A DNA stretch of 64,000 nucleotides from Streptomyces endocoffeicus (GCF_016741935.1 NZ_JAERRG010000007.1:62001-126000), one strand, 5' to 3'; positions 43,018-53,804 are shown, counted from the stretch's first letter. Numbers and translations are program-made. Notes: generated from the letters alone by a model not told the origin.

Positions 43018-43497
43018 ATGACGACCGGAACTTCCCACGCACACGGCCCCCGGATGCAGTTCGCCAAGGCCGCCCCCGAGGTCTACAAGGCCATGGTCAC
43101 CCTGGACGCGGCCGCCAGAAAGGGCGTCGACCCGACCCTGGCCGAGCTGGTCAAGGTCCGTGCCTCACAGCTCAACCACTGCGCCTTCTGCCTCGACATG
43201 CACACCAAGGACGCCCGCGCGGCGGGCGAGTCCGAGGAGCGCATCTACCTGCTCAACGCCTGGGAGGAGGCCGGCAACCTCTACACCGAGAAGGAGCAGG
43301 CCGCCCTCGCCCTGACCGAGGCCGTCACCGTCCTGACCGACGGCTTCGTCCCGGACGAGGTCTACGAGCACGCCGCCAAACACTTCGAGGAGCGGGAGCT
43401 GGCTCAGCTCATCGCCCTGATCTTCACCATCAACGCCTGGAACCGCATCGGCGTGACCACCCGCATGGCCCCCGGCGCCTACAAGCCGAACATGTGA
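43018..43497 (+). CDS. Carboxymuconolactone decarboxylase / AhpD-like protein
   Basis: 159 residues. The AhpD-core motif LNHCAFCLDMHTKDAR has the redox CxxC and downstream His, as in peroxiredoxin-linked alkylhydroperoxidases. Start ATG 43018. Divergent from a MocR regulator, whose binding site probably overlaps its promoter. Likely a small thiol-dependent peroxidase or a related enzyme of unknown substrate. A clear hairpin terminator follows. Confidence 0.88.
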   Translation: MTTGTSHAHGPRMQFAKAAPEVYKAMVTLDAAARKGVDPTLAELVKVRASQLNHCAFCLDMHTKDARAAGESEERIYLLNAWEEAGNLYTEKEQAALALTEAVTVLTDGFVPDEVYEHAAKHFEERELAQLIALIFTINAWNRIGVTTRMAPGAYKPNM

Positions 43498-43504
43498 CCA
43501 TCCA

Positions 43505-43533
43505 CCCCCGTTCGTCGTTATCGACGACGGGGG
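43505..43533 (+). terminator. Terminator of the AhpD-like gene
   Basis: CCCCCGTTCGTCG (43505-43517) pairs with CGACGACGGGGG (43522-43533) around TTAT, with one bulge. Confidence 0.7.
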
Positions 43534-43650
43534 ACCGTTATCCGACATCGGAGTCATCGCGTAACGCATGATGGTGACAGGCCCCCGCATGGCAGTACGG
43601 CACGAAGGCAACACAGCCAGAAGGGGGACCCGCCAATGGGAGGTCTCGTG

Positions 43651-44226
43651 ATGACGGCGCCACTGCCCGACCAAGAGTTCGAAACTCTGCTCGAGATCCA
43701 TGCCCGGCTTGAGTTGCCGGAGGGGAAGCGAGCGGAACTCATCGGGGGGGAGATCGTCATCTCACCGACGCCCACGATTTTCCACAACGAGATTTACGCG
43801 CGGTTGCAGCGATGGCTCAACCAGGGAGTTCCGGAGGACTGGTTCGTCACCAACACCACGACGGTATTCTTGCCCGCCACCGAAGAGCGATACATCCCTG
43901 ACCTGGTCGTTTACAAATCCGGCGCCACAAGCAGTCCCGACGACTGGCAGCTCAACGCTGATCACGTCCTGCTCGTCGCCGAGATCACCTCGCCTTCTAC
44001 CCGGGACCGCGATCTCACAGCCAAGGTCAAGGGCTACGCGCACTCCAACGTGCCGGTCTATTTGCTCGTAGATCCGCACGACGGCGACGGGAGCACGACC
44101 GTGTACTCGCATCCCGACGGGAAGGGCCTCTACCGCGATGAGCACCGAGCAATGTTCGGGGAGAAACTGACGCTCCCCGAACCGCTCGACCTCAGCCTGG
44201 ATACAGCCCTCTTCCCGAAGAAGTAG
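43651..44226 (+). CDS. Uma2 family endonuclease-like protein
   Basis: 191 residues with a PD-(D/E)xK core: KRAELIGGEIVISPTP, YIPDLVVYK (Asp), LLVAEITSPST (Glu) and AKVKGYAHSNVPVYLLVD (Lys). ATG 43651 has GGGAGG 7 nt upstream; ATG 43636 is the alternative. Uma2 proteins are numerous in Streptomyces, and their function is unknown despite the nuclease fold. Codon use is less GC-biased than that of its neighbours (for example ATT, GTA, TTG), which fits a mobile, frequently transferred family. Single gene. Confidence 0.85.
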   Translation: MTAPLPDQEFETLLEIHARLELPEGKRAELIGGEIVISPTPTIFHNEIYARLQRWLNQGVPEDWFVTNTTTVFLPATEERYIPDLVVYKSGATSSPDDWQLNADHVLLVAEITSPSTRDRDLTAKVKGYAHSNVPVYLLVDPHDGDGSTTVYSHPDGKGLYRDEHRAMFGEKLTLPEPLDLSLDTALFPKK

Positions 44227-44239
44227 CTACGGCGCCCTG

Positions 44240-44276
44240 GGCTGCCCCGCCACTCCTCCAGTGGCTCAGGGCAGCC
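44240..44276. terminator. Bidirectional hairpin between Uma2 and the betaine-binding protein gene
   Basis: Nested stems GGCTGCCC/GGGCAGCC and GCCACT/AGTGGC. It overlaps the stop codon (44266-44268) of the minus-strand gene. Confidence 0.75.
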
Positions 44277-45255
44277 ACTTCTTCCAGACGTCCGGATGCG
44301 CCTCGACCCACTTCTTCGCGGCGTCCTGCGCCGACATCCCCTTCGAGGCGATCAACTCGGACACCTCGTTCTGGTTCTCCTTGGTCCAGTGGAACTTCTT
44401 CAGGAATGCCGCCGCCTTGCCGCCCTCCTTCGAGAAGTCCGCGTTCAGATACTTCTGCAGCGGTGTGGTCGGGTAGGCGCAGTCGATGGACTCGGGGTCC
44501 TTGGTGCCCTCAGCAGCGCACTTGTCCGTGTACTTGGGCAGTTTGACCTCGACCATCGGCACCTGGTTGAACAGCCACTGCGGCTCGTACCAGTACGACA
44601 GAAACGGCTTCTCCGCCTTGGCGAACTGCTTGATCTGGGTGATCTGCGCCGCCTCCGAACCCGAGAAGACGATCTGGTAGTTCAACTTCAGGTTCTTCAC
44701 CAGCGCCTTGTCATTGGTGACATACGACGGTGAGCCGTCCAGCAGCTGACCCTTGCCGCCGCTCTCCGCGGTCTTGAAGGTCTTCGCGTACTTGTTGAGG
44801 TTCTTCCAGTTCAGGACGTCCGGATGTTTCTCGGCGAAGTACTTCGGCACCCACCAGCCGATATGGCCGGTGACGCCGAGCCCGCCGCCCGGCACGATCA
44901 GCTTCTTGTCCTTGACGTAGCGCTGCTCCTGCTCGGGGTGGCCCCAGTCCTCCAGGATCGCGTCCACCCGGCCCTGGCTGAGCGCGTCCCACGCCGGAAT
45001 CTCGTCCACCTGGACGGTGTCGACGCGATAGCCCAGTTCGTGCTCCAGCAGATACTGGGCGACCGCGACATTGGACTGGGCGCCGACCCACGACTGGACG
45101 GAGAGCGTGACGCTCTTCGCCCCGCCCACATTGGCGTACGGCGAGGACTGCTTGGTCATGTCCGCCGCGCCGCAGCCGGTCGCGGTGAGCAGGGCCGTGA
45201 CCCCGGTGGCGGCCATCAGCAGCCGCCGGCGTCGATACGTACGGGCCGTAGCCAT
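44266..45255 (-). CDS. Glycine betaine/choline ABC transporter substrate-binding lipoprotein
   Basis: 329 residues, extracytoplasmic. Signal peptide with lipobox TATGC. The mature protein has an OpuAC fold: VQSWVGAQSNVAVAQYLLE, WGHPEQEQRY, GWWVPKYFAEKHPDV, SYWYEPQWLFNQV. Several Trp/Tyr residues in these motifs would form the aromatic box for the quaternary ammonium. It starts 1 nt after the fused permease stop. Last gene of the betaine operon. Confidence 0.92.
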   Translation of the reverse strand: MATARTYRRRRLLMAATGVTALLTATGCGAADMTKQSSPYANVGGAKSVTLSVQSWVGAQSNVAVAQYLLEHELGYRVDTVQVDEIPAWDALSQGRVDAILEDWGHPEQEQRYVKDKKLIVPGGGLGVTGHIGWWVPKYFAEKHPDVLNWKNLNKYAKTFKTAESGGKGQLLDGSPSYVTNDKALVKNLKLNYQIVFSGSEAAQITQIKQFAKAEKPFLSYWYEPQWLFNQVPMVEVKLPKYTDKCAAEGTKDPESIDCAYPTTPLQKYLNADFSKEGGKAAAFLKKFHWTKENQNEVSELIASKGMSAQDAAKKWVEAHPDVWKKWLP

Positions 45256-45256
45256 C

Positions 45257-47278
45257 TCAGGCCCCCTTCTTCTCGCGGCGCGAGGTCGGCTGGGTCACCC
45301 GGTCGAGCATCAGCCCCAGGCAGACGATCGCCGCGCCGGCGACCAGACCGGTCGCCAGATCGCCCTGCGCCAGGCCGAACAGCACGTCGTAGCCGAGCGC
45401 GCCCGAACCGACCAGACCGCCGATGACGACCACGGCCAGCACCAGCACCACGCCCTGGTTGACGGCCAGCAGCAGCGCCGGGCGGGCCAGCGGCAACTGG
45501 ACCTGGAGCAACTGCTGCCCCTGGGTGGCACCGAGGGAGCGCGCCGACTCCAGCGCCGCCGGGTCGACGTTCCGCAGCCCCTGGGTGGTGATGCGGATGA
45601 CGGCGGGCAGCGCGTAGACGATGGCCGCGGCCGCCGCCGGGGCGCGGCCGACACCGAACAGCGCGACCACGGGGATCAGGTACACGAACTGCGGCATGGT
45701 CTGGAACATGTCCAGCACCGGTCGCATCATCCGCTCCAGCCGGGTGCTGCGGGCGGCCCAGATACCGATCGCGAAGCCGAGGACCAGCGTGACGAAGACG
45801 GCCGCCAGCACCTGGGAGAGGGTGTCCATGGAGGGCTCCCACACCCCGAGCACACCGATCGCGGCCATGGCGGCGGTGGCGGTCAGCGCGGTGGCCCAGG
45901 TGCCGATCAGCCAGGCCAGCGCCGCGACGATCAGCAGCACCGCGTACCACGGGAGGCCCTGCAGCCCGTCACGCAGCGGGTCGAGGATCCACTTGACGTA
46001 GTCCGCGGCCCATTCGGCGGTGCCGCCGACGACGGGCACTCCGGTGTAGAGGTGGTCGACCATCCACTCCTTGAACTGGTTGACGGGCTCCTCGATGGCG
46101 ACGGTCCAGCCGGTCGGCCAGGTCTGGGAACCGATCAGCCGTCCGACGACGGTGATCACCGCGGTGATCGCCGCGACCCCCGCCCACGCGGGCCAGCCGC
46201 GCAGCAGCCGGGGCCCGCCCTCGGCCGGGGGCTGGCCGAGCTGCTCGCCCGCCGCCCCGATGGTGCGGTCCATCACGATGGCGAGGAGCACGATCGGGAG
46301 TCCCGCGGCGAGCGCCTTGCCGACGTCCACGCTGGACAACGCCTGGTAGACGCGGTCACCGAGACCACCGCCGCCGATCACGGACGCGATCACGGCCATG
46401 GACAGCGCCATCATGATCGTCTGGTTGACGCCCAGCAGCAGCTCCTTGCGGGCCAGCGGCAGCCGGGCGGACAGCAGCCGCTGCCGCCAGGTGGCACCCA
46501 GCGAGGTCACGGCCTCCAGCACCCCGGCGTCCGCGCCGCGCAGGCCAAGGGCGGTGAGCCGGGCCATGGGCGGAGCCGCGTAGATCACGGTGGCCAGCAC
46601 CGCGCCGGGCACGCCGTTGCCGAAGATCATCACAACGGGCAGCAGATACGCGAACGCGGGCAGCACCTGCATGGTGTCGAGCACCGGCCTTTGCACCCGG
46701 AACGCCCATTCCGAGAGGCCACCGGCCAGCCCCAGCAGTCCGCCGATGACGACGGAGGCGGTGACGGCGATGACCATCAGCGCGAGCGTCTGCATCGTCG
46801 GCACCCACATGCCCAGCAGTCCGCAGACGGCGAAGGACACCAGGGTCGTCACCGCGATCCGCACCCCGGCGACCCGCCAGGCGAGCAAGGTCAGCCCGGC
46901 GGTGACACCGGCCCAGCCGAGGGCGAGCAGGGCGACGTAGACGGCGCGGACGCCAATGATGATGACGTTGCTGATGTGGCCGAAGAAGTAGAGGAAGATC
47001 CAGTGGCTGTCACGGTTGTCGAGGATCCAGTCGCTGGCATCGCCGAGCGGTCCGGACACATCGACGGTCAGCGCGTGCGGCCAGCTGCCGCTCGCCCACT
47101 TGGCGTGCGCGAGGGGCACGAGCACGGCGGCGATCACCACGAGCACCGCCAGCTTGCGCGCGGCGCGGCTGTGCACGACGGCGCTCAGCAGGGACGGGCG
47201 CGGCGCGGCCACCGCCGTCCCGGTGGTGGCCGGTTCGGTGCCGGGGTCGGTGGAGGGACGGGTGGCGGTGGCACTCAC
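45257..47278 (-). CDS. Fused double-permease of a glycine betaine ABC transporter
   Basis: 673 residues made of two ProW/OpuAB-like permease units in tandem. Each half has its own EAA loop: EAVTSLGATWRQRLLSARLP and ESARSLGATQGQQLLQVQLP, both followed by LLL.VNQ, showing internal duplication. About 14 hydrophobic segments in all. The chain thus forms the whole membrane channel, where other systems use a homodimer. GTG 47278. It lies between the ATPase and binding-protein genes. Confidence 0.92.
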   Translation of the reverse strand: MSATATRPSTDPGTEPATTGTAVAAPRPSLLSAVVHSRAARKLAVLVVIAAVLVPLAHAKWASGSWPHALTVDVSGPLGDASDWILDNRDSHWIFLYFFGHISNVIIIGVRAVYVALLALGWAGVTAGLTLLAWRVAGVRIAVTTLVSFAVCGLLGMWVPTMQTLALMVIAVTASVVIGGLLGLAGGLSEWAFRVQRPVLDTMQVLPAFAYLLPVVMIFGNGVPGAVLATVIYAAPPMARLTALGLRGADAGVLEAVTSLGATWRQRLLSARLPLARKELLLGVNQTIMMALSMAVIASVIGGGGLGDRVYQALSSVDVGKALAAGLPIVLLAIVMDRTIGAAGEQLGQPPAEGGPRLLRGWPAWAGVAAITAVITVVGRLIGSQTWPTGWTVAIEEPVNQFKEWMVDHLYTGVPVVGGTAEWAADYVKWILDPLRDGLQGLPWYAVLLIVAALAWLIGTWATALTATAAMAAIGVLGVWEPSMDTLSQVLAAVFVTLVLGFAIGIWAARSTRLERMMRPVLDMFQTMPQFVYLIPVVALFGVGRAPAAAAAIVYALPAVIRITTQGLRNVDPAALESARSLGATQGQQLLQVQLPLARPALLLAVNQGVVLVLAVVVIGGLVGSGALGYDVLFGLAQGDLATGLVAGAAIVCLGLMLDRVTQPTSRREKKGA

Positions 47279-47324
47279 ACGCGCCCCCCGGTACGGCCCG
47301 GCGGAGAGAGGGTCGAGGTGGGGC

Positions 47325-48424
<1,100 letters not shown>

Positions 48425-48425
<1 letters not shown>

Positions 48426-50011
48426 CACGCCTCACCTCCCGGCGCAAGCGTGGCGGCTCGGTCATCGGGCCTGTGCCGGTCCCGATCGCGCTCCTCGAAC
48501 AGCAGCTCAGCGCACTTCTCGCCCACCATCAGGACTCCGATCATCGGGTTCACGGCCGGCATCGTCGGGAAGACGGACGCGTCGGCGATACGGACGCCGC
48601 TCAGGCCCCGGATCCGCAGATCGGGGCCGACCACGGCGAGTTCGTCCGACGTGGCACCCATACGACAGGTGCCCGCCGGGTGGTACACGGTGTGCGCGAC
48701 CTTGCGGGCGTACTCGCTGATCTCCTCGTCCGAGGTGATCTCCGGGCCCGGGCACACCTCGCGCTTGAGCCAGCTCGCCAGCGGTTCGGTCTTGGCGATC
48801 TCACGCGCGACACGAATGCCGTCGACCAGCGTGCGGCCGTCGTAGTCCTCCTCGTCCGTGAAGTACCGGAAGTCGAGGGCGGGCTTGACGGACGGGTCGG
48901 CGCTGGTGAGGTAGAGCCGGCCGCGGCTGCGCGGCTTGGGGATGTTGGGGGTCATCGACACGCCGTGCTCGGGCTTTTCGTAGCCCAGCCGCTCCGGATT
49001 GTCGGTGAACGGGATCTGATAGAAGTGGAACATCAGGTCCGGGCCCCGGGATTCGGGGTCCCGCCGGATGAACAGCCCCGCGTCGGAGTCCATCGCGGAG
49101 TTGTCCGGAATCGGGCCGTCCGTCTCCCACACGATGACCGACTCGGGGTGGTCGAGCAGATTCTCGCCGACACCCGGCAGATCGTGGACGGCGGGAATGC
49201 CCAGCGTCTCCAGATCGTCCTTGGGCCCGATACCGGAGTGCATCAGCAGCCGCGGGGTGTCCACGGCGCCCGCGCAGACCAGGACCTCGGTCTCGGCCCG
49301 GACCAGGATCTCCTCGCCGTCCTTGGTGCGCACATGCACGCCGGTGACCCGGCCGGTGTCGTCCAGCTCCAGCTTGTACGCCCAGGTCTCCAGCATCAGA
49401 TGGAGGTTGGGCCGGTCCAGGAACGGATGCAGATAGGCGACGGACGCCGAGGAACGCTTGTTGTTCTCCGGGTGGTACGCGAGGTCGAAGAAGCCGACGC
49501 CCTCGTGGAACGGCTTCTTGTTGAACCCCTCGACCCGATCCACCCCGGCGGCGGCCTGGGCGGCGTCGACGAAGTCCCGTGCGATCGCGTTCCGGTCCTT
49601 CTCGTCCACCGGGACGATGTTGTTGCGCAGCCGCTGGAAGTACGGGTCCATGGACTCCGCGTCCCAGCCCTCGGCGCCGGCCTCGGCCCACTCGTCCCAG
49701 TCACCGGGCAGCGGCTTGAAGGAGATCAGGGTGTTGTGCGAGGAGCACCCTCCGAGCACCCGCGCCCGGCTGTGCCGGATATGCGAATTTCCGCGTGGCT
49801 GCTCGGTGGTGGGGTAGTCGTAGTCCAAGTCGCCGCCGAGCAGGCCGAGCCAGCGGCGCAGGGTGAGCACATCGGGCCGGTCGACATCCGACGGTCCGCC
49901 CTCGATGACGGCGACACGGATGTCCGGGTCCTCGGTGAGCCGGGAAGCGATCACCGATCCTGCGGTGCCGCCACCGATCACGACGTAGTCGTATGCGACA
50001 GGTACGGACAT
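48425..50011 (-). CDS. betA: Choline dehydrogenase (GMC oxidoreductase)
   Basis: FAD enzyme of 528 residues oxidising choline to betaine aldehyde. The N-terminal VIGGGTAGSVIASRL binds FAD; RVLGGCSSHN and GAVDTPRLLMHSGIG are the GMC signatures; the catalytic His is in YHPAGTCRMG and a second in PAVNPMIGVLMV-type C-terminal region as Asn. The C-terminus is Arg/Asp-rich. It is between betB and the importer ATPase. Product goes to BetB. Confidence 0.9.
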
Positions 50012-50221
50012 GTGGGGTTACTCCTCGCGGTCTTACCCAAACGGCTCGCGCCGGTGCGGGCCGGGGGCTGCTGCCGCCCCTGGGGGTGGGGGTGTTGCCG
50101 GGTGCCTTACGTGCCTACGGACTCCTCGCCGCCGGCCGCCGCGATCGGACGCGGCCGGGTCCGGGCCCCGGGGGACGAGTCCGGGCCCGGCCGTGCCCCG
50201 GGCGGGGCCGGCGGCGGGCGG

Positions 50222-51724
50222 TCAGCCGGCGAACCAGCGCACCGGGCTCGGCCGCAGGTTCTCGTAGACGTGCTTGGTCTCGCGGTATTCGTCAAGGCCC
50301 GCGGGACCGAGCTCACGCCCGACCCCGGACTTGCCGAAACCGCCCCATTCGGCCTGCGGAAGGTAGGGGTGGTAGTCGTTGATCCACACGGTGCCGTGCC
50401 GCAGCCGGGCGGCGACGCGCCGCGCCCGGGCGGTGTCGGTGGACCAGACGGCGCCGGCCAGTCCGTACTCCGTGTCATTGGCGAGTGTGACTGCCTCGTC
50501 CTCGGTTTGGAAGGACTCGACCGTCAGAATCGGCCCAAACGTCTCCTCCCGCACCACCCGCATCTCGCGGTGGCACTGGTCGAGCACGGTCGGGAGGTAG
50601 AAGTAGCCGGTGGCCGGGCGGACCTCGTTGGGCTCCGGCTGCTTGCCGCCGCAACGCAGCAGCGCGCCCTCCGCCAGGGCGGACGCCACATACGCCTCGG
50701 TCTTGTCCAGCTGCTGGGCCGAGACCAGCGGACCGCATTCGACACCGTCCTCGGTGCCGCGGCCCAGCTTGATCTTCTCCGCCCGGCGGGCGAGCTCGGC
50801 CACGAACCGCTCGCGCACCGACTCCTCGATGATCAGCCGGGCACCGGCCGAGCAGACCTGGCCGCTGTGGATGAAGGCGGCGTTCAGGGCCTGGTCGACG
50901 GCGGTGTCAAAGCCCTCGGCGGTGGCGCAGGCGTCGGCGAAGACCACATTGGGGTTCTTGCCGCCGAGCTCCAGCGCGACCTTCTTGACGGTCGGCGCGG
51001 CGGCCTGCGCGACCTTGGTGCCGCTGATCAGACCACCGGTGAAGGAGACCAGGTCCACATCCGGGTGCTCGGACAGCCGGGCGCCCACGGGGTCGCCCGC
51101 GCCGGTGACCACATTGGCCACCCCGGTCGGCAGCCCGGCCTCGGCCAGCAGCTTCACCAGATGGACGGTGGACAGCGGGGTCACTTCGCTGGGCTTGATC
51201 ACAAAGGTGTTCCCGGCGGCCAGCGCCGGGGCGACCTTCCAACTGGCCTGGAGCAGCGGATAGTTCCAGGGGGTGATCATCGCGCAGACGCCGACCGGCT
51301 CATGGGCCACGACGCTGTGCACATCGGGGGTGCCCGCGTCGACCACGCGCCCGGCCGACTCGCCCGTGACCAGATCGGCGAAGTAGCGGAAGGCGTTGGT
51401 CACGTCGTCGACGTCGACCCGGCCCTCCTCCAGGGTCTTGCCGGTGTCACGGCTCTCGATGAGCGCGATCGTCTCGCGGTCACGCTGAAGCAGGTCAGCG
51501 ACGCGGCGCAGCAGCGCCGCCCGCTCGGCCACCGGCGTCCCGGGCCAGGGTCCCTGGTCGAAGGCGCGACGCGCGGCCGCGATCGCCGCGTCGGTGTCCT
51601 CGACACCGCCCTCCGCGACGACGGCGAGGGTCTTGGCGTCCGCGGGGTCGAGGACCTCCCGCTGCGCCCCGGATGCGGCTGCCTGCCACACCCCGTCCAC
51701 ATGAATGGTCTCGACTGCCGCCAC
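50222..51724 (-). CDS. betB: Betaine-aldehyde dehydrogenase
   Basis: NAD-dependent aldehyde dehydrogenase of about 500 residues, making glycine betaine. The general base Glu is in LELGGKNPN and the catalytic Cys in HSGQVCSAG; ITPWNYPLL and KPSEVTPLS complete the fold. The usual FTGS of this family is FTGG here. GTG 51724 has GGAAGG upstream at 10 nt; a start at 51841 would add 39 non-conserved residues. First gene of the betaine block; a 210-bp GC-rich gap with no gene separates it from betA. Confidence 0.92.
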   Translation of the reverse strand: MAAVETIHVDGVWQAAASGAQREVLDPADAKTLAVVAEGGVEDTDAAIAAARRAFDQGPWPGTPVAERAALLRRVADLLQRDRETIALIESRDTGKTLEEGRVDVDDVTNAFRYFADLVTGESAGRVVDAGTPDVHSVVAHEPVGVCAMITPWNYPLLQASWKVAPALAAGNTFVIKPSEVTPLSTVHLVKLLAEAGLPTGVANVVTGAGDPVGARLSEHPDVDLVSFTGGLISGTKVAQAAAPTVKKVALELGGKNPNVVFADACATAEGFDTAVDQALNAAFIHSGQVCSAGARLIIEESVRERFVAELARRAEKIKLGRGTEDGVECGPLVSAQQLDKTEAYVASALAEGALLRCGGKQPEPNEVRPATGYFYLPTVLDQCHREMRVVREETFGPILTVESFQTEDEAVTLANDTEYGLAGAVWSTDTARARRVAARLRHGTVWINDYHPYLPQAEWGGFGKSGVGRELGPAGLDEYRETKHVYENLRPSPVRWFAG

Positions 51725-52000
51725 GTGATTTCTGCCTTCCGGTTCCGCGTGCTGTGCCACTGGTCCAAGCCAGCAACATGGACCCCTAACCGGAAGGCGG
51801 GAACCTATGCGCGATTCGCAAGAGAAAGTGGGCCGACTCACGTGATCTGAAGGCGGAACCGGCCCCTCAGCTCATGATCGGCCTGTGTGTCAAGAGGCCG
51901 TGCGGTCAAGAAGTGGTTCGGGTCACAAGGGGGTGCGGTCGAGAGGCGGAGGTGTGATCACGGGGCGGCGCGGCCAGGAGCGGCGCGGCTACGACAGGGC

Positions 52001-52069
52001 GCGGTCACGACACGGTGCGGTCACGGCGCGGCGCGGTGCGGTCACGACGCGGTGCGGTCAGGACGCGGT
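52001..52069 (-). repeat. 16-bp repeats running out of the stop codon of the 52058 gene
   Basis: Units at 52001-52016, 52017-52037 (21 bp variant), 52038-52053 and 52054-52069, plus-strand consensus GCGGTCACGACGCGGT. The last contains the minus-strand stop (52058-52060). More degenerate copies extend to about 51890. Confidence 0.85.
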
Positions 52070-52876
52070 GCAGTAGTCGGCCGGGCAGAAGGTGTCCACC
52101 GCCGCCTGGTGGATCTCCCGCTCCTCCACCCGGTCCCCGGCCCCGGAGGGGCCGATCACCAGCACCGCGTACATGGTGCCGTCGGGAGCGGCGAAGCGGC
52201 GGTCGAGTATCCGGCGGTGGCCGTCGCTCTTGGACTCGTACGTGTACTCCAACTGGACCGGGTCCATGGCGGCCGAGCCCAGCCGGGTGAGGGCGATCTG
52301 CTCGTAGTCGCGGTGGGTGGAGGCGATCCGCTCGGCCTCCTGGGCGGACTCGTACGGCGTCGACTCGGGGCCGTGCAGCTCAAAGATCTGGATCACAGTG
52401 CTGTCGTCGGGCGAGGTGTAGTAGACGCTGGGGCCCTGCGTCGTCCGCCGCCATCCGTCCGGGACCGCGAGGTGGTATCCGGCGGGGTCGGCCTGGGTGC
52501 TGTAGCCCGCGGGCGGGGCGCCACCCGTCAGGGAGGGCGAGGACGGGGTGCCGAACGGCGTCGCGGACGGGGACCCGGAGGGTGCCCCGGTCGGAAGGTC
52601 CGTGGGGAGATCGGTCGGGAGATCGGTCGGCCCACTGGTCTCGGGTCCGGGCGAGGGATAGAGATCGCTCGGCTGAGAGGCGTCCCCGCTCGGCGTGGCC
52701 GTGGGGCTCTCGCGGTCCCAGGGCAGCGGCCCCGCCTGATTCCGGGAGGTGCCATCGCCCCCGAAGGCCACCCATCCGGAGAACGCGACCCCCGCGACCA
52801 GGAAGATCGTCACCGCCAGCGCCCGTAGCACCCGCCTGGAATCCTGCCCCGGCGCTCCCCCGTTGTGCATGCTCAT
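52058..52876 (-). CDS. Membrane-anchored protein, paralogue A of the 52058-56145 cluster
   Basis: 272 residues. A short basic N-terminus, one helix (VLRALAVTIFLVAGVAFSGW), a Pro/Ser/Thr/Asp linker with PTDL repeats, then an outer domain of about 150 residues: PAGYHLAVPDGWRR, VIQIFELHGPESTPYESAQE, ILDRRF, YAVLVIGP, ending FCPADYC. The domain resembles the outer part of some Streptomyces Ser/Thr kinases, as I recall. It is a paralogue of the upstream gene at 53009. Function unknown. Confidence 0.8.
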   Translation of the reverse strand: MSMHNGGAPGQDSRRVLRALAVTIFLVAGVAFSGWVAFGGDGTSRNQAGPLPWDRESPTATPSGDASQPSDLYPSPGPETSGPTDLPTDLPTDLPTGAPSGSPSATPFGTPSSPSLTGGAPPAGYSTQADPAGYHLAVPDGWRRTTQGPSVYYTSPDDSTVIQIFELHGPESTPYESAQEAERIASTHRDYEQIALTRLGSAAMDPVQLEYTYESKSDGHRRILDRRFAAPDGTMYAVLVIGPSGAGDRVEEREIHQAAVDTFCPADYCTAS

Positions 52877-53008
52877 CTATGCCCCCCGATGATGGATCTC
52901 TGCTCCCATATGCGGACAAGCCGTATCGGCTCACATCGGTGTACCCGGTTCGAGGGCCGCCCCACCCCCTGTCACCGCACCGATACGGATCCGTCGCCCG
53001 GCCGCCGG

Positions 53009-53803
53009 TCAGGTGGCCGGGCAGTAGGCCGTGGGGCAGAAGGACGCCAGGACGATGCCCTGCCGCTCCCGCTGCTTCGGCCAGTCGTCGGCCGGCCCCG
53101 CGACCAGCACCGCGTACTGCACCCGGTCCGGGCCGGTGAAGGCCCGGTCGAGTATCCGGCGCGGGCCGTACTTGGCGCTGCGGTAGCCGTACTCCAGCTC
53201 CGCGTCCGCGTCATCGCCGGGCCCGAGCCGCTTGAGCTCATACCGCTTGTAGTCGGGGTTCTTCTTGAGCCCCGTCTCCGCCCGGCGCAGCGCCTCGTAC
53301 GGCGTGATGTCGGGCTCGGTCAGTGCGAAGACCTGGATCAGACTGCCCCCGTCGGACGATTCGTAGAACACTCCGGTGTCGCGCTTGGCCCGCTGCCAGC
53401 CCGTGGGCACATCCAGCCGGAACCCCTCCGGGTCGGTGGTGCGCACATAGTCCGCCGGCGGTCCCTGGGTGCTGTCCTCGGACACCGACGGCGGCGCCGA
53501 GGTCGGCTCCGTGTACGGCCCCGACGACGATGCCGAAGGCTGCTCGGCCGACGGCGACCAGGACGAGGCCGAGGGCGAACCGCCGTCCGCCCGGGGCTTG
53601 TCATCCCCGCCGTCCGACACCAGCTTCCAGGCGCCGAAACCGATCCCGCCGACCAGCACCACGGCGAGCACCGCCAGCAGCACCGTGCCCAGATGCGGAT
53701 TGGGTGGTCTTCGGCCCGGGGCCGGCGGCTCCGCGCCCGCTCCCACCCAGCGCTGGGCCTCCTCGTCCCATCGACGGCCCCCCTCGCCGCCCGGGGTACT
53801 CAT
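53009..53803 (-). CDS. Membrane-anchored protein, paralogue B of the 52058-56145 cluster
   Basis: 264 residues with the same plan as paralogue A. The cytoplasmic N-terminus (RRWDEEAQRWVG) is followed by a helix (LGTVLLAVLAVVLVGGIGFG), a Ser/Pro linker and the domain PEGFRLDVPTGWQR, LIQVFALTEPDITPYEALRR, ILDRAF, YAVLVAGP, FCPTAYC. Two closing Cys may form a disulfide. The ATG lies one base after the stop of the motif-protein gene (TGAGATG), so translation is coupled. Likely an extracytoplasmic sensing or binding module. Confidence 0.8.
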   Translation of the reverse strand: MSTPGGEGGRRWDEEAQRWVGAGAEPPAPGRRPPNPHLGTVLLAVLAVVLVGGIGFGAWKLVSDGGDDKPRADGGSPSASSWSPSAEQPSASSSGPYTEPTSAPPSVSEDSTQGPPADYVRTTDPEGFRLDVPTGWQRAKRDTGVFYESSDGGSLIQVFALTEPDITPYEALRRAETGLKKNPDYKRYELKRLGPGDDADAELEYGYRSAKYGPRRILDRAFTGPDRVQYAVLVAGPADDWPKQRERQGIVLASFCPTAYCPAT

Positions 53804-53804
53804 C

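Noticed and set aside
48473..51850. A 1125-codon open frame on the plus strand
   Set aside because: It is the antisense of betA and betB, whose motifs are complete on the other strand. Its sequence is repetitive Arg/Gly/Ala/Asp-rich with no family signature. Long antisense frames are expected at this GC content.
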